From Conexibacter woesei Iso977N (GTDB lineage Bacteria > Actinomycetota > Thermoleophilia > Solirubrobacterales > Solirubrobacteraceae): a DNA stretch of 64,000 nt. This document shows, piece by piece, positions 49,375-58,043 of the stretch; within the stretch, counting starts at the first letter, position 1, and each line of letters opens with the position of its first letter. The notes under the pieces were generated by a model, which was given only the letters and a program-made list of their open reading frames with translations, did no database searches and was not told where the DNA came from. Where the stretch lies: the NCBI RefSeq assembly GCF_000424625.1, contig NZ_AUKG01000001.1, positions 1,240,001 to 1,304,000 of the forward strand, read 5' to 3'. Both the position numbers and the translations under genes were made by a program.

Positions 49375-52300
49375 ATGGAGGACCCAGTCCAGCCAACAGC
49401 GCAGCCCACCACGATCCAGCTCTCCGCCGCCCTCGCGGGCGGTGCGGAAGCCCGTGGGCGCCAGCTGGCGCTCCTCCAGGCCGTGGTCGCCACCACGGAG
49501 TCGGTCCTCGACGTCCGCCAGGACGGCGACGCGCTGCGCGTCACGTTCGGCGACGCCCGCGCCGCCGCGCTCTGCGCGGTCGAGCTGCAGCAGCGTGTCG
49601 AAGCCGACAACCGGACCGCCGCGGTCCCCGGCGTGCTGCGCATCGCCGCCGCCGCCGAGGCCGGCAGGGACGACCGCCTCTGCGCCCTGGCCGGCGCCGG
49701 GCAGATCCTCGTCGACGCCACGCTCTACGAGCGCCTCAAGGACGAGCCGGACCTCGAGATCTCCGAGCCGCGCCGCCTCGGCGGCCCCGACGCCGCCTCC
49801 GAGATCCGCTGGGACCCGCTCCCGGAACCGGTCGTGCCGCTCCCCGCGCGCCTGGAGGTCGCCAGGCCCGAGGTGTTCGTCGGCCGCGGCGACGAGCTCG
49901 CGCGCCTGGAGCCGCTGATCGCCCGCGCCGGCCACGGCGGCCGCCAGGTGCTGCTGCTCGGCGGCGAGCCCGGGATCGGCAAGTCGCGCCTCGCCCGCGA
50001 GCTGGCGCTCGGCGCCCACGCCCGCGGCTCGACGGTCCTGCAGGGCCGCTGCGACGAGGACCTGCGGATGCCCTACCAGCCGTTCGTGGAGGCGCTCTCG
50101 CACCTCGTCGCGCACGCGGCGCCCGCGGTCCTCGAACGCCACGTCGAGGAGCACGGTGGCGAGCTGACGCGCCTCGTGCCCGCGCTCGCGCGCCGGATGC
50201 CCGCCGCGCCCGAGCCGCGCGCCGCCGACGGCGACACCGAGCGCTACCTGCTCTTCTCCGCCGTCGTCGGGCTGCTCAACGTCGAGCAGGCCCAGCGCCC
50301 GGTGATCCTGTTCCTGGACGACGTCCAGTGGGCGGACGCCCAGACGCTCCTGCTGCTACGCCACCTGGTGGCGTCCGACCTGCGCCTGCGCGTGACGATC
50401 ATCGCGACGTTCCGCTCGACCGAGCTGGACGACGACGGCCCGCTCGCCAAGCTGCTGGCCGACCTGCACCGCGAGCCGGACGTCACCCGCGTCGACCTCG
50501 GCGGTCTGCGCGCCGAGGCCGTCGCCGAGCTGGCCGCCGCCGCGTCGGGCAGGACGCTCGATGCCGCCGGGATCGACGCCGCGCACACGCTCCAGCGCCG
50601 GACGTCGGGCAACGCGTTCTTCGTCACCGAGATGCTGCGCCAGAGCGAGGGCGACGACCTCGCCAGCGCGGTCGTCCCCGGCAGCGTCCGGGACGTGCTG
50701 GAGCGCCGGCTGCAGCGCCTCGGCGACAGCGTCCGCGACCCGCTGGCGGCCGCCGCGGTCCTCGGCCAGGAGTTCGAGCTGGAGCTGGTCGGCGCGATGG
50801 TCGGCCTCGACGTCGACGCCGTCGGCGAGGCCGTGGACGCCGCGGCCGACGCGGCGCTCGTCGTCGCGCCGCGCCACCCGGGCGACCGCTACGCGTTCGC
50901 GCACGGCCTGATCGTCACGACGCTCTACGAGGGCCTCGGGCCCGCGCGCCGCGCGAGGATGCACCGCCGCGCGGCCGAGGCGCTGGAGCGGATCTACGGC
51001 GACGACCCGGGGACGCGGGTCGGCGAGCTGGCGCGCCACTGGCTCAACGCCGAGCCCGGCGACCTGGACCGCGCGCTGCGCTACACGCGCAGGGCCGGCG
51101 AGCACGCGCTCGCGCAGCTGGCCCCGGACGACGGCGTCGACTGGTACCGCCAGGGCCTCGGGCTGTTCGAGCAGCTCGGCCGCGGCGGCGACGACGCCAC
51201 GCGCTTCGAGCTGCTCGTCGGCCTCGGCGACGCCCAGCGCCAGTCCGGCGACCCGGAGTTCCGGACCACGCTGCTGGAGGCCGCGTCGCTGGCCCGCCGT
51301 CTCGGCGACGGGCCGGGCCTGGTCCGGGCGGTGCTCGCGAACTCGCGCGGCTTCGTGAGCGCGTCCGGTGTTGTTGATGATGAACGCGTGCACGCGCTCG
51401 AGGACGCGCTGACCGCGGTCGGCGACGCCGACTCCGCCGAGCGCGCGGTCCTGCTCGCCACGCTGGCGGCGGAGCTGGCGTTCTCGCCCGCCGACCGCAC
51501 GCGCCGCGTGGGGCTGAGCGACGAGGCGCTCGCGCTGGCCCGGCGCCTGGACGACCCGCTCGCTTTGAGCCGCGTCCTCTCGCTGCGCTTCGTGACGCTG
51601 TGGATGCCCGAGACGCTCGGCGAGCGCCTCGCGAACTCCGACGAGAACGTCGCCGCCGCGCGCCGCACCGGCGACCCGACGGTCGAGTTCCACGCCGTCC
51701 ACTGGCGCGCCGCGGCGTTGGTCGAGGCCGGCCGCGTCGCCGACGCCCAGCGCGACGTCGACCACGAGGCGACGCTCGCCGAGCGCCTCGGCCAGCCGAC
51801 GATGCGCTGGCTGGCGACCTACGACCACGGCAACCTGGAGATCATCCTCGGCCAGCTCGCCGAGGGCGAGCAGCACGCGCACGAGGCGCTGCAGATCGCC
51901 ACGCTGTCCGCGCAGCCCGACGCGCTGCCGTTCTTCACCTCGCAGCTGACGAACATCCGCTACGAGCAGGGCCGCCTCGCCGAGCTGCAGCCGCTGATCG
52001 CGCAGGTCGTGTCCGACAACCCGGGGATCCCGGCGTTCCGGGCGGTCCTGGCGCTCGCCTGCTGCGAGGGCGACCTCGACGACGAGGCGCGCCGCGTGCT
52101 CGCGCACGAGTCCTCGACGGAGTTCGGGGAGCTGCCGCCGGACGTCACGTGGCTGCCGGGCCTGGCGATCTACGCCGAGGTCGCCGCGCACCTGCAGGAG
52201 CGCGGGGCGGCGGAGATCTTGTACGGGTTGCTCGCGCCGTGGGCCGGGCAGGTCGTCTACTCCGGGATCAGCGCGTGGGGCTGCGTCGACCACCACCTCG

Positions 52301-53310
52301 GGCAGCTCGCGGCGGTCGTCGGCAGGTTCGGCGAGGCCGAGGAGCACCTGCGGCGCGCGGCCGAGCTGAACGCCGCGCTGAAGGCGCCGATCTGGGTCGC
52401 CCGGACCGAGCTGGCGACCGCGCGGCTGCTGCTGCAGCGCAACGGCCCGCAGGACCGCGAGCGCGGGCGGATGCTGCTGGAGCGCGCGGCGGCCGCCGCA
52501 CAGCGGCTGGGCAGCGCGACGCTGGCGCGGCGCGCGAGCGGGCTGCTCGGCTACGAGAAGGCGCTCAGCTCGCTGCCGATCCAGGTGATGCCCAACCCGG
52601 GCGCGAGGGCTGCGCGGACGCCGGCGCCGTCGAACGCTGCGCCGGCCGCCGCGGGTGGTCCGGTCGCGGCGCAGGCGTCCAACGGCGCCCCGAGCGCGAC
52701 GTTCCGGCTGGAGGGCGAGATCTGGACGGTCACGGGGTCGGAGACCGTGCGCCTGAAGGACCGCAAGGGCCTGCAGTACCTCGCGACGCTGCTGGAGCAG
52801 CCCGACGTCGAGGTCCACGCGATCGACCTCGTGTCCGGGCCGGTCGACGCGGCGGCGCGCACCTCGGGCGGCGGTGCCGGGGCCGCGGCCGCGGGCGCGG
52901 CGACCGGCGAGCTGACCGTCAGCGACGGCGGCGACGCGGGCGCGCTGCTCGATCCCGAGGCCAAGGCGCAGTACCGCGCGCGGATCGGCGAGCTCCAGGA
53001 GGACCTCGACGAGGCCGAGCGCTTCAACGACGTCGAGCGCGCGGCGCGGCTCCGCGAGGAGCTGGACTTCATCGCCGCCGAGCTGTCGCGCGCGGTCGGC
53101 CTCGGCGGCCGCGACCGCAAGGCCGGCAGCGCCGCCGAGCGCGCACGGGTCAACGTGACGCGCGCGATCCGCGGGGCGGTCCGGGCGATCGCCGAGCACG
53201 ACGCGCGGCTCGGCCACCACCTGGAGCGGTCGGTCAAGACCGGCATCTTCTGCACCTACGATCCGGGCCCGCCGGGCCCGGACACGTGGCGCGTGACGGT
53301 CGAGCGCTAG
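49375..53310 (+). CDS. Large AAA/TPR regulator-like ATPase
   Basis: 1311 residues from ATG 49375. Residues 1-160 resemble a degenerate nucleotide-cyclase half (VVATTESVLDVRQDGDALRV, GAGQILVDATLYERLKDEPD) as seen in many of these proteins. An AAA_16 ATPase (about 165-480) has VLLLGGEPGIGKSRLARELA (Walker A) and VILFLDDVQWADAQTLLLLR (Walker B). A TPR/helical region (about 520-1080) follows, then a C-terminal domain (about 1105-1311; TVRLKDRKGLQYLATLLEQP, AQYRARIGELQEDLDEAERF, LGHHLERSVKTGIFCTYDPG) that I know as frequent in actinobacteria but without assigned function. It is a STAND-type signalling protein; it lacks a LuxR helix-turn-helix. The 285 nt before it hold no gene. Confidence 0.85.
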   Translation: MEDPVQPTAQPTTIQLSAALAGGAEARGRQLALLQAVVATTESVLDVRQDGDALRVTFGDARAAALCAVELQQRVEADNRTAAVPGVLRIAAAAEAGRDDRLCALAGAGQILVDATLYERLKDEPDLEISEPRRLGGPDAASEIRWDPLPEPVVPLPARLEVARPEVFVGRGDELARLEPLIARAGHGGRQVLLLGGEPGIGKSRLARELALGAHARGSTVLQGRCDEDLRMPYQPFVEALSHLVAHAAPAVLERHVEEHGGELTRLVPALARRMPAAPEPRAADGDTERYLLFSAVVGLLNVEQAQRPVILFLDDVQWADAQTLLLLRHLVASDLRLRVTIIATFRSTELDDDGPLAKLLADLHREPDVTRVDLGGLRAEAVAELAAAASGRTLDAAGIDAAHTLQRRTSGNAFFVTEMLRQSEGDDLASAVVPGSVRDVLERRLQRLGDSVRDPLAAAAVLGQEFELELVGAMVGLDVDAVGEAVDAAADAALVVAPRHPGDRYAFAHGLIVTTLYEGLGPARRARMHRRAAEALERIYGDDPGTRVGELARHWLNAEPGDLDRALRYTRRAGEHALAQLAPDDGVDWYRQGLGLFEQLGRGGDDATRFELLVGLGDAQRQSGDPEFRTTLLEAASLARRLGDGPGLVRAVLANSRGFVSASGVVDDERVHALEDALTAVGDADSAERAVLLATLAAELAFSPADRTRRVGLSDEALALARRLDDPLALSRVLSLRFVTLWMPETLGERLANSDENVAAARRTGDPTVEFHAVHWRAAALVEAGRVADAQRDVDHEATLAERLGQPTMRWLATYDHGNLEIILGQLAEGEQHAHEALQIATLSAQPDALPFFTSQLTNIRYEQGRLAELQPLIAQVVSDNPGIPAFRAVLALACCEGDLDDEARRVLAHESSTEFGELPPDVTWLPGLAIYAEVAAHLQERGAAEILYGLLAPWAGQVVYSGISAWGCVDHHLGQLAAVVGRFGEAEEHLRRAAELNAALKAPIWVARTELATARLLLQRNGPQDRERGRMLLERAAAAAQRLGSATLARRASGLLGYEKALSSLPIQVMPNPGARAARTPAPSNAAPAAAGGPVAAQASNGAPSATFRLEGEIWTVTGSETVRLKDRKGLQYLATLLEQPDVEVHAIDLVSGPVDAAARTSGGGAGAAAAGAATGELTVSDGGDAGALLDPEAKAQYRARIGELQEDLDEAERFNDVERAARLREELDFIAAELSRAVGLGGRDRKAGSAAERARVNVTRAIRGAVRAIAEHDARLGHHLERSVKTGIFCTYDPGPPGPDTWRVTVER

Positions 53311-53325
53311 CGCGCGCGGCGCCGC

Positions 53326-54300
53326 TCAGCCGTTGGTCGTCCCGGGCGCGGCCCAGCGGACGCTGCCCGCGGTGATGAGCATGTCGAAGGTCATCTTCAT
53401 CGCGAGCGTGACCCTCTGCTCGGGCACGATGCCCAGCTCGTCCTGGAGCGGGTGGGAGTCCAGGTGCTGGATCTTCAGCTCGTAGTCGTGGTCGAGCTGG
53501 GAGATCTTGATGTTCTTGGTGATCGCGGGCGCGACGACGACCTGCTGGATGTCGGCCCTGCGCCCGTCGGCGGTCGCGCGGATCTGCTTCAGGAAGACCT
53601 GGTTGACCGCGCTGTCCCTCAGCGCCTTGCCGAACTCGAGCGCGAAGTGCAGGCCGAGATCGACGCCCGGCCTGTCGAACAACATGGCCTTGAACCACCT
53701 GGCGACGGCCCTGATGTCGTCCAGGGCCAGCTCGGTCTCGGACGGGTCGCCGGTCGGCGTGAGGTCCATCAGGCGCCGGCGCTCCGGGTGCTGGTCGGGC
53801 GCGAAGTCCATGCCGAACACGTCGAGCGTGAACGGGTCAGTGCTGTGCGCCGGGTCGTCGGGCATCTCCGACCAGCCCATGGTCTTGGGGTAGCCGTAGT
53901 CCTCGCGGCCCGACAGCAGCGAGATCGGGTTGTCCAACATCATCGCCGCGCAGAACATCCCGAAGTCCTGGGCGACGAGCCTGTCGCCCTCGTGCTTGAC
54001 GCGCGCGACCGGGATCCAGAAGCCGACCTGCGGCTCCTTGACCGAGCCCATCGTGTGCCACGGCTCGTACTCCGGGACGATCGAGCCGACGACGCCGAAC
54101 GTGACGATGACGTTGTCGCCGAGCGGGCGGTAGTCGACCGCGCCGCCGGTCGGCGTGTCGAACACGCGCCGGCAGAGCGCGTCGAGCTTGGCGTGGTCGG
54201 CCTGCAGGCCGAAGACGTACAACTCGGTGTCGTTGCACTGCAGCGGGCCGGGCGCGGAGCCGAGGCCGCCGAACTCGACGTAGTCGGGGAGGTCGGTCAT
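53326..54300 (-). CDS. Acetoacetate decarboxylase-like enzyme
   Basis: 324 residues. The family signature SGREDYGYPKTMGWSEMP holds the Schiff-base lysine position, and WHTMGSVKEPQVGFWIPVAR, DFGMFCAAMMLDNPISLL and the C-terminal beta-cone strands (RVTLAMKMTFDMLITAG) fit. True ADC decarboxylates acetoacetate to acetone; many relatives act on other beta-keto or pyruvoyl compounds, and the second lysine of the PKK pair is Thr here, so specificity is uncertain. It is the second gene of an operon with the flavoprotein, 28 nt behind it, and the pair probably work on one substrate. Confidence 0.82.
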   Translation of the reverse strand: MTDLPDYVEFGGLGSAPGPLQCNDTELYVFGLQADHAKLDALCRRVFDTPTGGAVDYRPLGDNVIVTFGVVGSIVPEYEPWHTMGSVKEPQVGFWIPVARVKHEGDRLVAQDFGMFCAAMMLDNPISLLSGREDYGYPKTMGWSEMPDDPAHSTDPFTLDVFGMDFAPDQHPERRRLMDLTPTGDPSETELALDDIRAVARWFKAMLFDRPGVDLGLHFALEFGKALRDSAVNQVFLKQIRATADGRRADIQQVVVAPAITKNIKISQLDHDYELKIQHLDSHPLQDELGIVPEQRVTLAMKMTFDMLITAGSVRWAAPGTTNG

Positions 54301-54328
54301 GTTGGGGTCCTTGGTCGGTGCGTCGGGG

Positions 54329-56446
54329 TCAGTCGGATTCGAGCCAGCCCTCGGTGCCCGGGATCACCGCGGGGTGGCCGGAGAGGTGCTGCGCCGCGAG
54401 CTTGCCGGACGTGACGGCGGCCTCGACCGAGCCGCCGCAGACACCGTTGCGCGTCCAGTCGCCGGCCAGCGCCAAGTTGGTGGCCTTGGCCTCCGACGGG
54501 CGCATGCGGTGCTCGATCGAGCCGGGCGGCGTGAGCACGTAACGCTCGGAGCCGAAGATGTTCGCGCGCCAGTACTGCGAGGCGACGCGGCCGTCGCCGT
54601 CGGCGTCCTGGTGGTCGTAGAGCAGCGCCCAGGCGAAGGCGTCGTCGGTGATCGAGCCGGGCCAGAGGATCGAGGAGTGGTCCTTGAGGTGGGTGACGCC
54701 GGCGGCGAAGGCGCGGCGGTCGGCCTCCTCCTGGTCGCCGGACTCCTCCTCCTTGGCCATCGTGCCGCAGAAGTAGCCGATCGACGTGACCGGCAGGCCG
54801 GCGGCGGCCCAGCCCTCGCGGTCGAGCAGGTGCGACATGTCGCACAACGTGTCCAGCGGCTTGACGTAGGCGCCGGAGATCATGCCCTTGGGGTTGGTCG
54901 GGCCGAGCCTCTCGGGCGTGTCGGTCATCCACACCTGCAGCGCCAGGGTGGCGACGGTCTCGGCGTGGTCGAGCATCGCCTGGAACTTCGGGTCGGTCGC
55001 GGCGATCTCCTTCGTGATGTCCGGCAGCGACGCGACCGACATGCCCATGACGACGAGGTCGAAGTCCTCGCCGACGCGGAGCGTGATGTCCTCGGCGTCC
55101 GGGCCGGACTGGCAGCGCTCGAAGAAGACGTCCCTGTAGGCCTCGGCGCCGCCTTCGAGCTGGTCGAAGAGCGGCTCGGCGGGCCAGGACATGAGGCCGC
55201 CGACGTCGGGGATCAGCGGGAGGTACTCGGCGCCGTTCTTGGTCTTCGCCTGGCGGCGGACGGTGATCTCGTCGACCAGCGTGCCGGCCTCGTTGGTCCC
55301 GATGTTCGTGACGTCGTGGAAGAACTCGAAGCGGACGCCGCGCGCGCGGAGCGCCTCGTACATGGGCGCGAAGATCGCGTCGCCCATGCCGGCCTGCATC
55401 TTCCACATGATCGCGCCCTTGTAGCCGAGGCACATGCGGAGCATCGCCTGCAGGGCCTTGCCGGCGGCGATGCAGGGCTGGGCGCGGTCGCCGTCCTTGT
55501 AGCCGAAGCAGAGCTGGTAGAAGGCGCGCAGGATCGGGGACTGGTCGAGCGTCTCCTGGCGGGCGCCGTGGCGCTTCATCCAGGCCATGAACTCCTCGCC
55601 GTTGACCTGGGCGAAGCCGCCCTTGGCGCGGTCGTCGAGGTCGTCGGAGAGGATCCCGCGGAAGACGGTGGCGGTGACGTCGAAGGTCATCGCGTAGCGG
55701 TCGCCGCCGGTGATCGCCCAGATGACGTCGGTGAGGCCCTTGAGGAACTTGCAGATGAGGGGCTCGTCGGGGGATTCCGGATCGTCGTCGTCGTCCCTCA
55801 GGTGCAGCAGGGGCCGCGCGAACCTCATGAAGCCCTCGAAGAGCCTGGTCATCTCGGACTCGCCGTCGTCCTTCTCTTCGCCCATGAGCTTCTCGGCGGC
55901 GAGCAGGAAGGCGTCGAAGAACTTGTCGAGGGCCCTGAGGTGGAGCTTGGCGTGGTCCGGGGGCTCGATCAGGCGCAGCGTGTGGATCGCGTCGCGCATG
56001 AGGTCGTGGAGGGACGGCGGGTCGCCGGGCAGGCCGGGGAGCGCGTCGTTGGGCGGGAAGTGGAACCTGCGCGGGATCCAGCGGTCGTCCTCGGTGTCGT
56101 CGCAGAGGACGACCTCGTTGGTCGGGTGGAACGCGTCCTGCCAGGTGCGCAGCGCGGCGCCCTCGGGGCGGTCGAGCTCCTCGTAGATGCGGCGCATGAC
56201 GTCGAAGGCGTTCTCGTAGAAGCCGAACCAGACGTGCAGGCCGTGCTCCTCGATCCGGAGCGCGCCGTTGATGTCGCGGCGGCCGGACGCGCCCTTGCCG
56301 CCGCAGCGCCAGCCGAGCTGGTAGACGGTCAGGTCGTAGGCCTGGCGCAGCTCGGGGGTGGCCGTGAGCTCGAACGCGGCGGCCAGGGAGCCGGCACCTC
56401 CGCCCAGGATCGCGACGCGTTTCCGTTCCCTTGACGTTGCTTCCAT
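54329..56446 (-). CDS. Flavin-dependent amine-oxidase/desaturase-type oxidoreductase
   Basis: 705 residues. FAD motif VAILGGGAGSLAAAFELTAT at residues 11-30, then YQLGWRCGGKGASGRRDING (phytoene-desaturase-like flavin contact) and HGLHVWFGFYENAFDVMRRI. The C-terminal FAD loop is LALAGDWTRNGVCGGSVEAA. A large acidic insertion (about 195-330) sets it apart from ordinary desaturases and amine oxidases. Substrate unknown; carotenoid, polyene or amine chemistry are all possible. It is the first gene of a two-gene operon with the acetoacetate-decarboxylase-like enzyme. Confidence 0.82.
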   Translation of the reverse strand: MEATSRERKRVAILGGGAGSLAAAFELTATPELRQAYDLTVYQLGWRCGGKGASGRRDINGALRIEEHGLHVWFGFYENAFDVMRRIYEELDRPEGAALRTWQDAFHPTNEVVLCDDTEDDRWIPRRFHFPPNDALPGLPGDPPSLHDLMRDAIHTLRLIEPPDHAKLHLRALDKFFDAFLLAAEKLMGEEKDDGESEMTRLFEGFMRFARPLLHLRDDDDDPESPDEPLICKFLKGLTDVIWAITGGDRYAMTFDVTATVFRGILSDDLDDRAKGGFAQVNGEEFMAWMKRHGARQETLDQSPILRAFYQLCFGYKDGDRAQPCIAAGKALQAMLRMCLGYKGAIMWKMQAGMGDAIFAPMYEALRARGVRFEFFHDVTNIGTNEAGTLVDEITVRRQAKTKNGAEYLPLIPDVGGLMSWPAEPLFDQLEGGAEAYRDVFFERCQSGPDAEDITLRVGEDFDLVVMGMSVASLPDITKEIAATDPKFQAMLDHAETVATLALQVWMTDTPERLGPTNPKGMISGAYVKPLDTLCDMSHLLDREGWAAAGLPVTSIGYFCGTMAKEEESGDQEEADRRAFAAGVTHLKDHSSILWPGSITDDAFAWALLYDHQDADGDGRVASQYWRANIFGSERYVLTPPGSIEHRMRPSEAKATNLALAGDWTRNGVCGGSVEAAVTSGKLAAQHLSGHPAVIPGTEGWLESD

Positions 56447-56550
56447 GACGGTGGGCGACCGTAACCGACCGCGGGGCTGCGCACAACCTTTGAGCGGTTT
56501 CGTTCCCGGATGAGCCGTTCAGTGGGTCGCGTGGTGGCTGAACGGGGGAG

Positions 56551-56563
56551 GGAACGCCGTTCC
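56551..56563. promoter_or_regulatory. GGAACGCCGTTCC palindrome, copy 2
   Basis: A perfect 13-bp palindrome between the divergent flavoprotein operon (start 56446) and uspA (56599). Twelve of its bases recur at 49163-49174. Confidence 0.45.
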
Positions 56564-56598
56564 GTGTGAGTGAACGCCCTGGTCGTGCAAGGAGCTGA

Positions 56599-57060
56599 TT
56601 GACCGTGCTGGAGACCGCCACCATGACCACGAACATCGTCGTCCCCGCCGACGGCTCGCCCGCTGCTGAAGCGGCGGCCTGGTATGCGGGTGCGGTGGCG
56701 GAGGCCCGGCGCGGGACCGTGCACGTCGTCGCGGCCTGGGAGCCGCCCGGAGCGCGTGCGCAGGAGCTGGCGCGGACGCTGGGGCGGCGGGCCGAGGTGG
56801 ACGCGGTGCTGGCGGATGTCCAGGGCGCGCTTTCGGCTGCGGGTCTCACCGTGAACGGCCACGTGCGCCGCTGCGGGCTGGTTGCCGCGCTGTGCGCGGT
56901 GGCGAGCGAGCACGACGCGGAGCTGATCGTCGTGCCCGCGGGCTGGACGTCCTTGGCGCGCGAGCTGCGCTGGCGGGCGTCGTGCCGCGTGGACATGCTG
57001 GTCGTGGACAGCGGCCGCCACCCCGGCTTCCGTCCCTTCCCGGTGGCCGTCGCCCGATGA
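56599..57060 (+). CDS. Universal stress protein (UspA fold)
   Basis: 153 residues from TTG 56599 with AAGGAG upstream; GTG 56605 is an equal candidate. One Usp domain: NIVVPADGSPAAEAAAWYAG, TVHVVAAWEPPG, and SEHDAELIVVPAGWTSLARE. The ATP-binding G-2x-G-9x-G(S/T) loop is altered (VVPAGWTSLARELRW), so nucleotide binding is doubtful. It faces away from the flavoprotein operon and shares its intergenic palindrome. Confidence 0.75.
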   Translation: MTVLETATMTTNIVVPADGSPAAEAAAWYAGAVAEARRGTVHVVAAWEPPGARAQELARTLGRRAEVDAVLADVQGALSAAGLTVNGHVRRCGLVAALCAVASEHDAELIVVPAGWTSLARELRWRASCRVDMLVVDSGRHPGFRPFPVAVAR

Positions 57061-57244
57061 AGGCCCACTGAACTTCTGAGCTTGCCCGTCCTCGCGGGCG
57101 GTCTCCGTCGAGTCCTCGTCCAGGGGTGACTCGGCGGAGAGCGCCGGCGAGGGCGGCTACCTTCCGCCCCGTTTTCCTCTGAGGTGGGCGGAAACCCGGC
57201 TGTGCAGCGCACGGATGCGCTGCACCAGCCGCTTCTTTCGCGGC
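57061..57244. other. Gene-free region after uspA with strong hairpin
   Basis: I see no gene. The notable structure is GGCTGTGCAGCGCA(CGGA)TGCGCTGCACCAGCC at 57198-57230, about 14 paired bases with one bulged C, followed on the plus strand by GCTTCTTTCG. It probably terminates uspA, or the GIY-YIG transcript from the other side. Confidence 0.55.
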
Positions 57245-57516
57245 CTCGGCACACGCGATCACCAACGCCCTGGCCCCGCCGCCGGTCGCGTCCACGGCCA
57301 CACGCCCGCCGCTGCGGGCGTTTCCGGTACCGATGCGTGGTCGGGTGCGGCGCTGTCGCCGTTTGGCGGTCTCCGCTCTCCTCGGTACACGCGGTCACCA
57401 ACGCGGCGGTTCTGCGGTCGGTCGCGTCCGCGGCCGCACTCCCGCTGCTGCGGGGCGTTGCCGGACCGATGCGTGGTCGGGCACAACACGCCGACTGTTT
57501 GGCGGTCTCCGCAGGC
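57245..57516. repeat. Two direct copies of a 136-bp unit
   Basis: 57245-57380 and 57381-57516 align over their full length at a visible identity of roughly three quarters. Both start CTCGGyACACGCGrTCACCAACGC, both contain CCGATGCGTGGTCGGG and end GTTTGGCGGTCTCCGC. On the minus strand both keep the same reading frame (RRPPN, PDHASV, PAAAGV, TRP, ending RW-stop). The right-hand copy forms the 3' end of the GIY-YIG gene; the left-hand copy lies behind it. Confidence 0.8.
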
Positions 57517-58033
57517 GCCAGGCTGTGCCGCTACTGCGGAGGTTCGCGAAGGGCAGGTGGCCGTGGAGGGCTTTGAAGTGCTGGAGGAGCCGGTGTTCGT
57601 ACTCCGCCGCGGGCTCGTCCCAGGTGATCGGGTGCCAGGCGATGAGGAGGGTGTCGGCGTCGGAGAGCTGCCAGATGAAGCGGCCGCCGCGGTGGCCGAC
57701 GGTCTGGCCTGCGCCGAAGCGGGCGTACTGGTTGAGGCGGCGGCGGGCGATGTCGGCTTTGCCGATGTAGACGGTCGTCGCGCCGTCGACCCACTTCGCG
57801 GCGAGGACGTCGACGCTGACGGTTGGGTCGCGGCCCTGGAACCAGCCGCCGGTGCTCGTCGTCGTGAAGCGGGGTGGCGCGGAGGTGTCGCGGACCACGA
57901 CGTAGGTCGCCGGTGTGCGCGGGACGTCGACCAGGGACGCGCCGCGGAGCTCGGGCCAGGTGCGCCAGCCTTCGAAGCCGGCGGCGGTCAGGCCGGCGCG
58001 GGTGAACGTGGTCGGCAGCGCGGGCGCGGCCAT
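57395..58033 (-). CDS. GIY-YIG nuclease-family protein with repeat-derived tail
   Basis: 212 residues from ATG 58033. A GIY-YIG core is visible: TTVYIGKADIARRRLNQYAR (the YIG half with Lys and Arg), then GGRFIWQLSDADTLLIAWHP and EYEHRLLQHFKALHGHLPFA, where the Glu would bind metal. The expected GIY strand is probably ATYVVVRDTS. Such small proteins may be structure-specific nucleases or non-catalytic relatives. The last 38 residues (after NLRSSGTAWRL) come from the 136-bp repeat unit, suggesting that the original stop has been displaced. The phosphodiesterase gene ends 10 nt upstream on the same strand. Confidence 0.78.
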   Translation of the reverse strand: MAAPALPTTFTRAGLTAAGFEGWRTWPELRGASLVDVPRTPATYVVVRDTSAPPRFTTTSTGGWFQGRDPTVSVDVLAAKWVDGATTVYIGKADIARRRLNQYARFGAGQTVGHRGGRFIWQLSDADTLLIAWHPITWDEPAAEYEHRLLQHFKALHGHLPFANLRSSGTAWRLRRPPNSRRVVPDHASVRQRPAAAGVRPRTRPTAEPPRW

Positions 58034-58043
58034 GGGGGCGAGG

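Noticed and set aside
57061-57394. A short gene in the repeat region
   Set aside because: Frames exist on both strands but all are Arg/Pro-rich and change identity between the two repeat copies, except the GIY-YIG tail frame.
54297-57401. Minus-strand frame of about 1000 codons through the flavoprotein region
   Set aside because: Wrong phase of the flavoprotein gene; Arg/Pro/Ala-rich with no domain.
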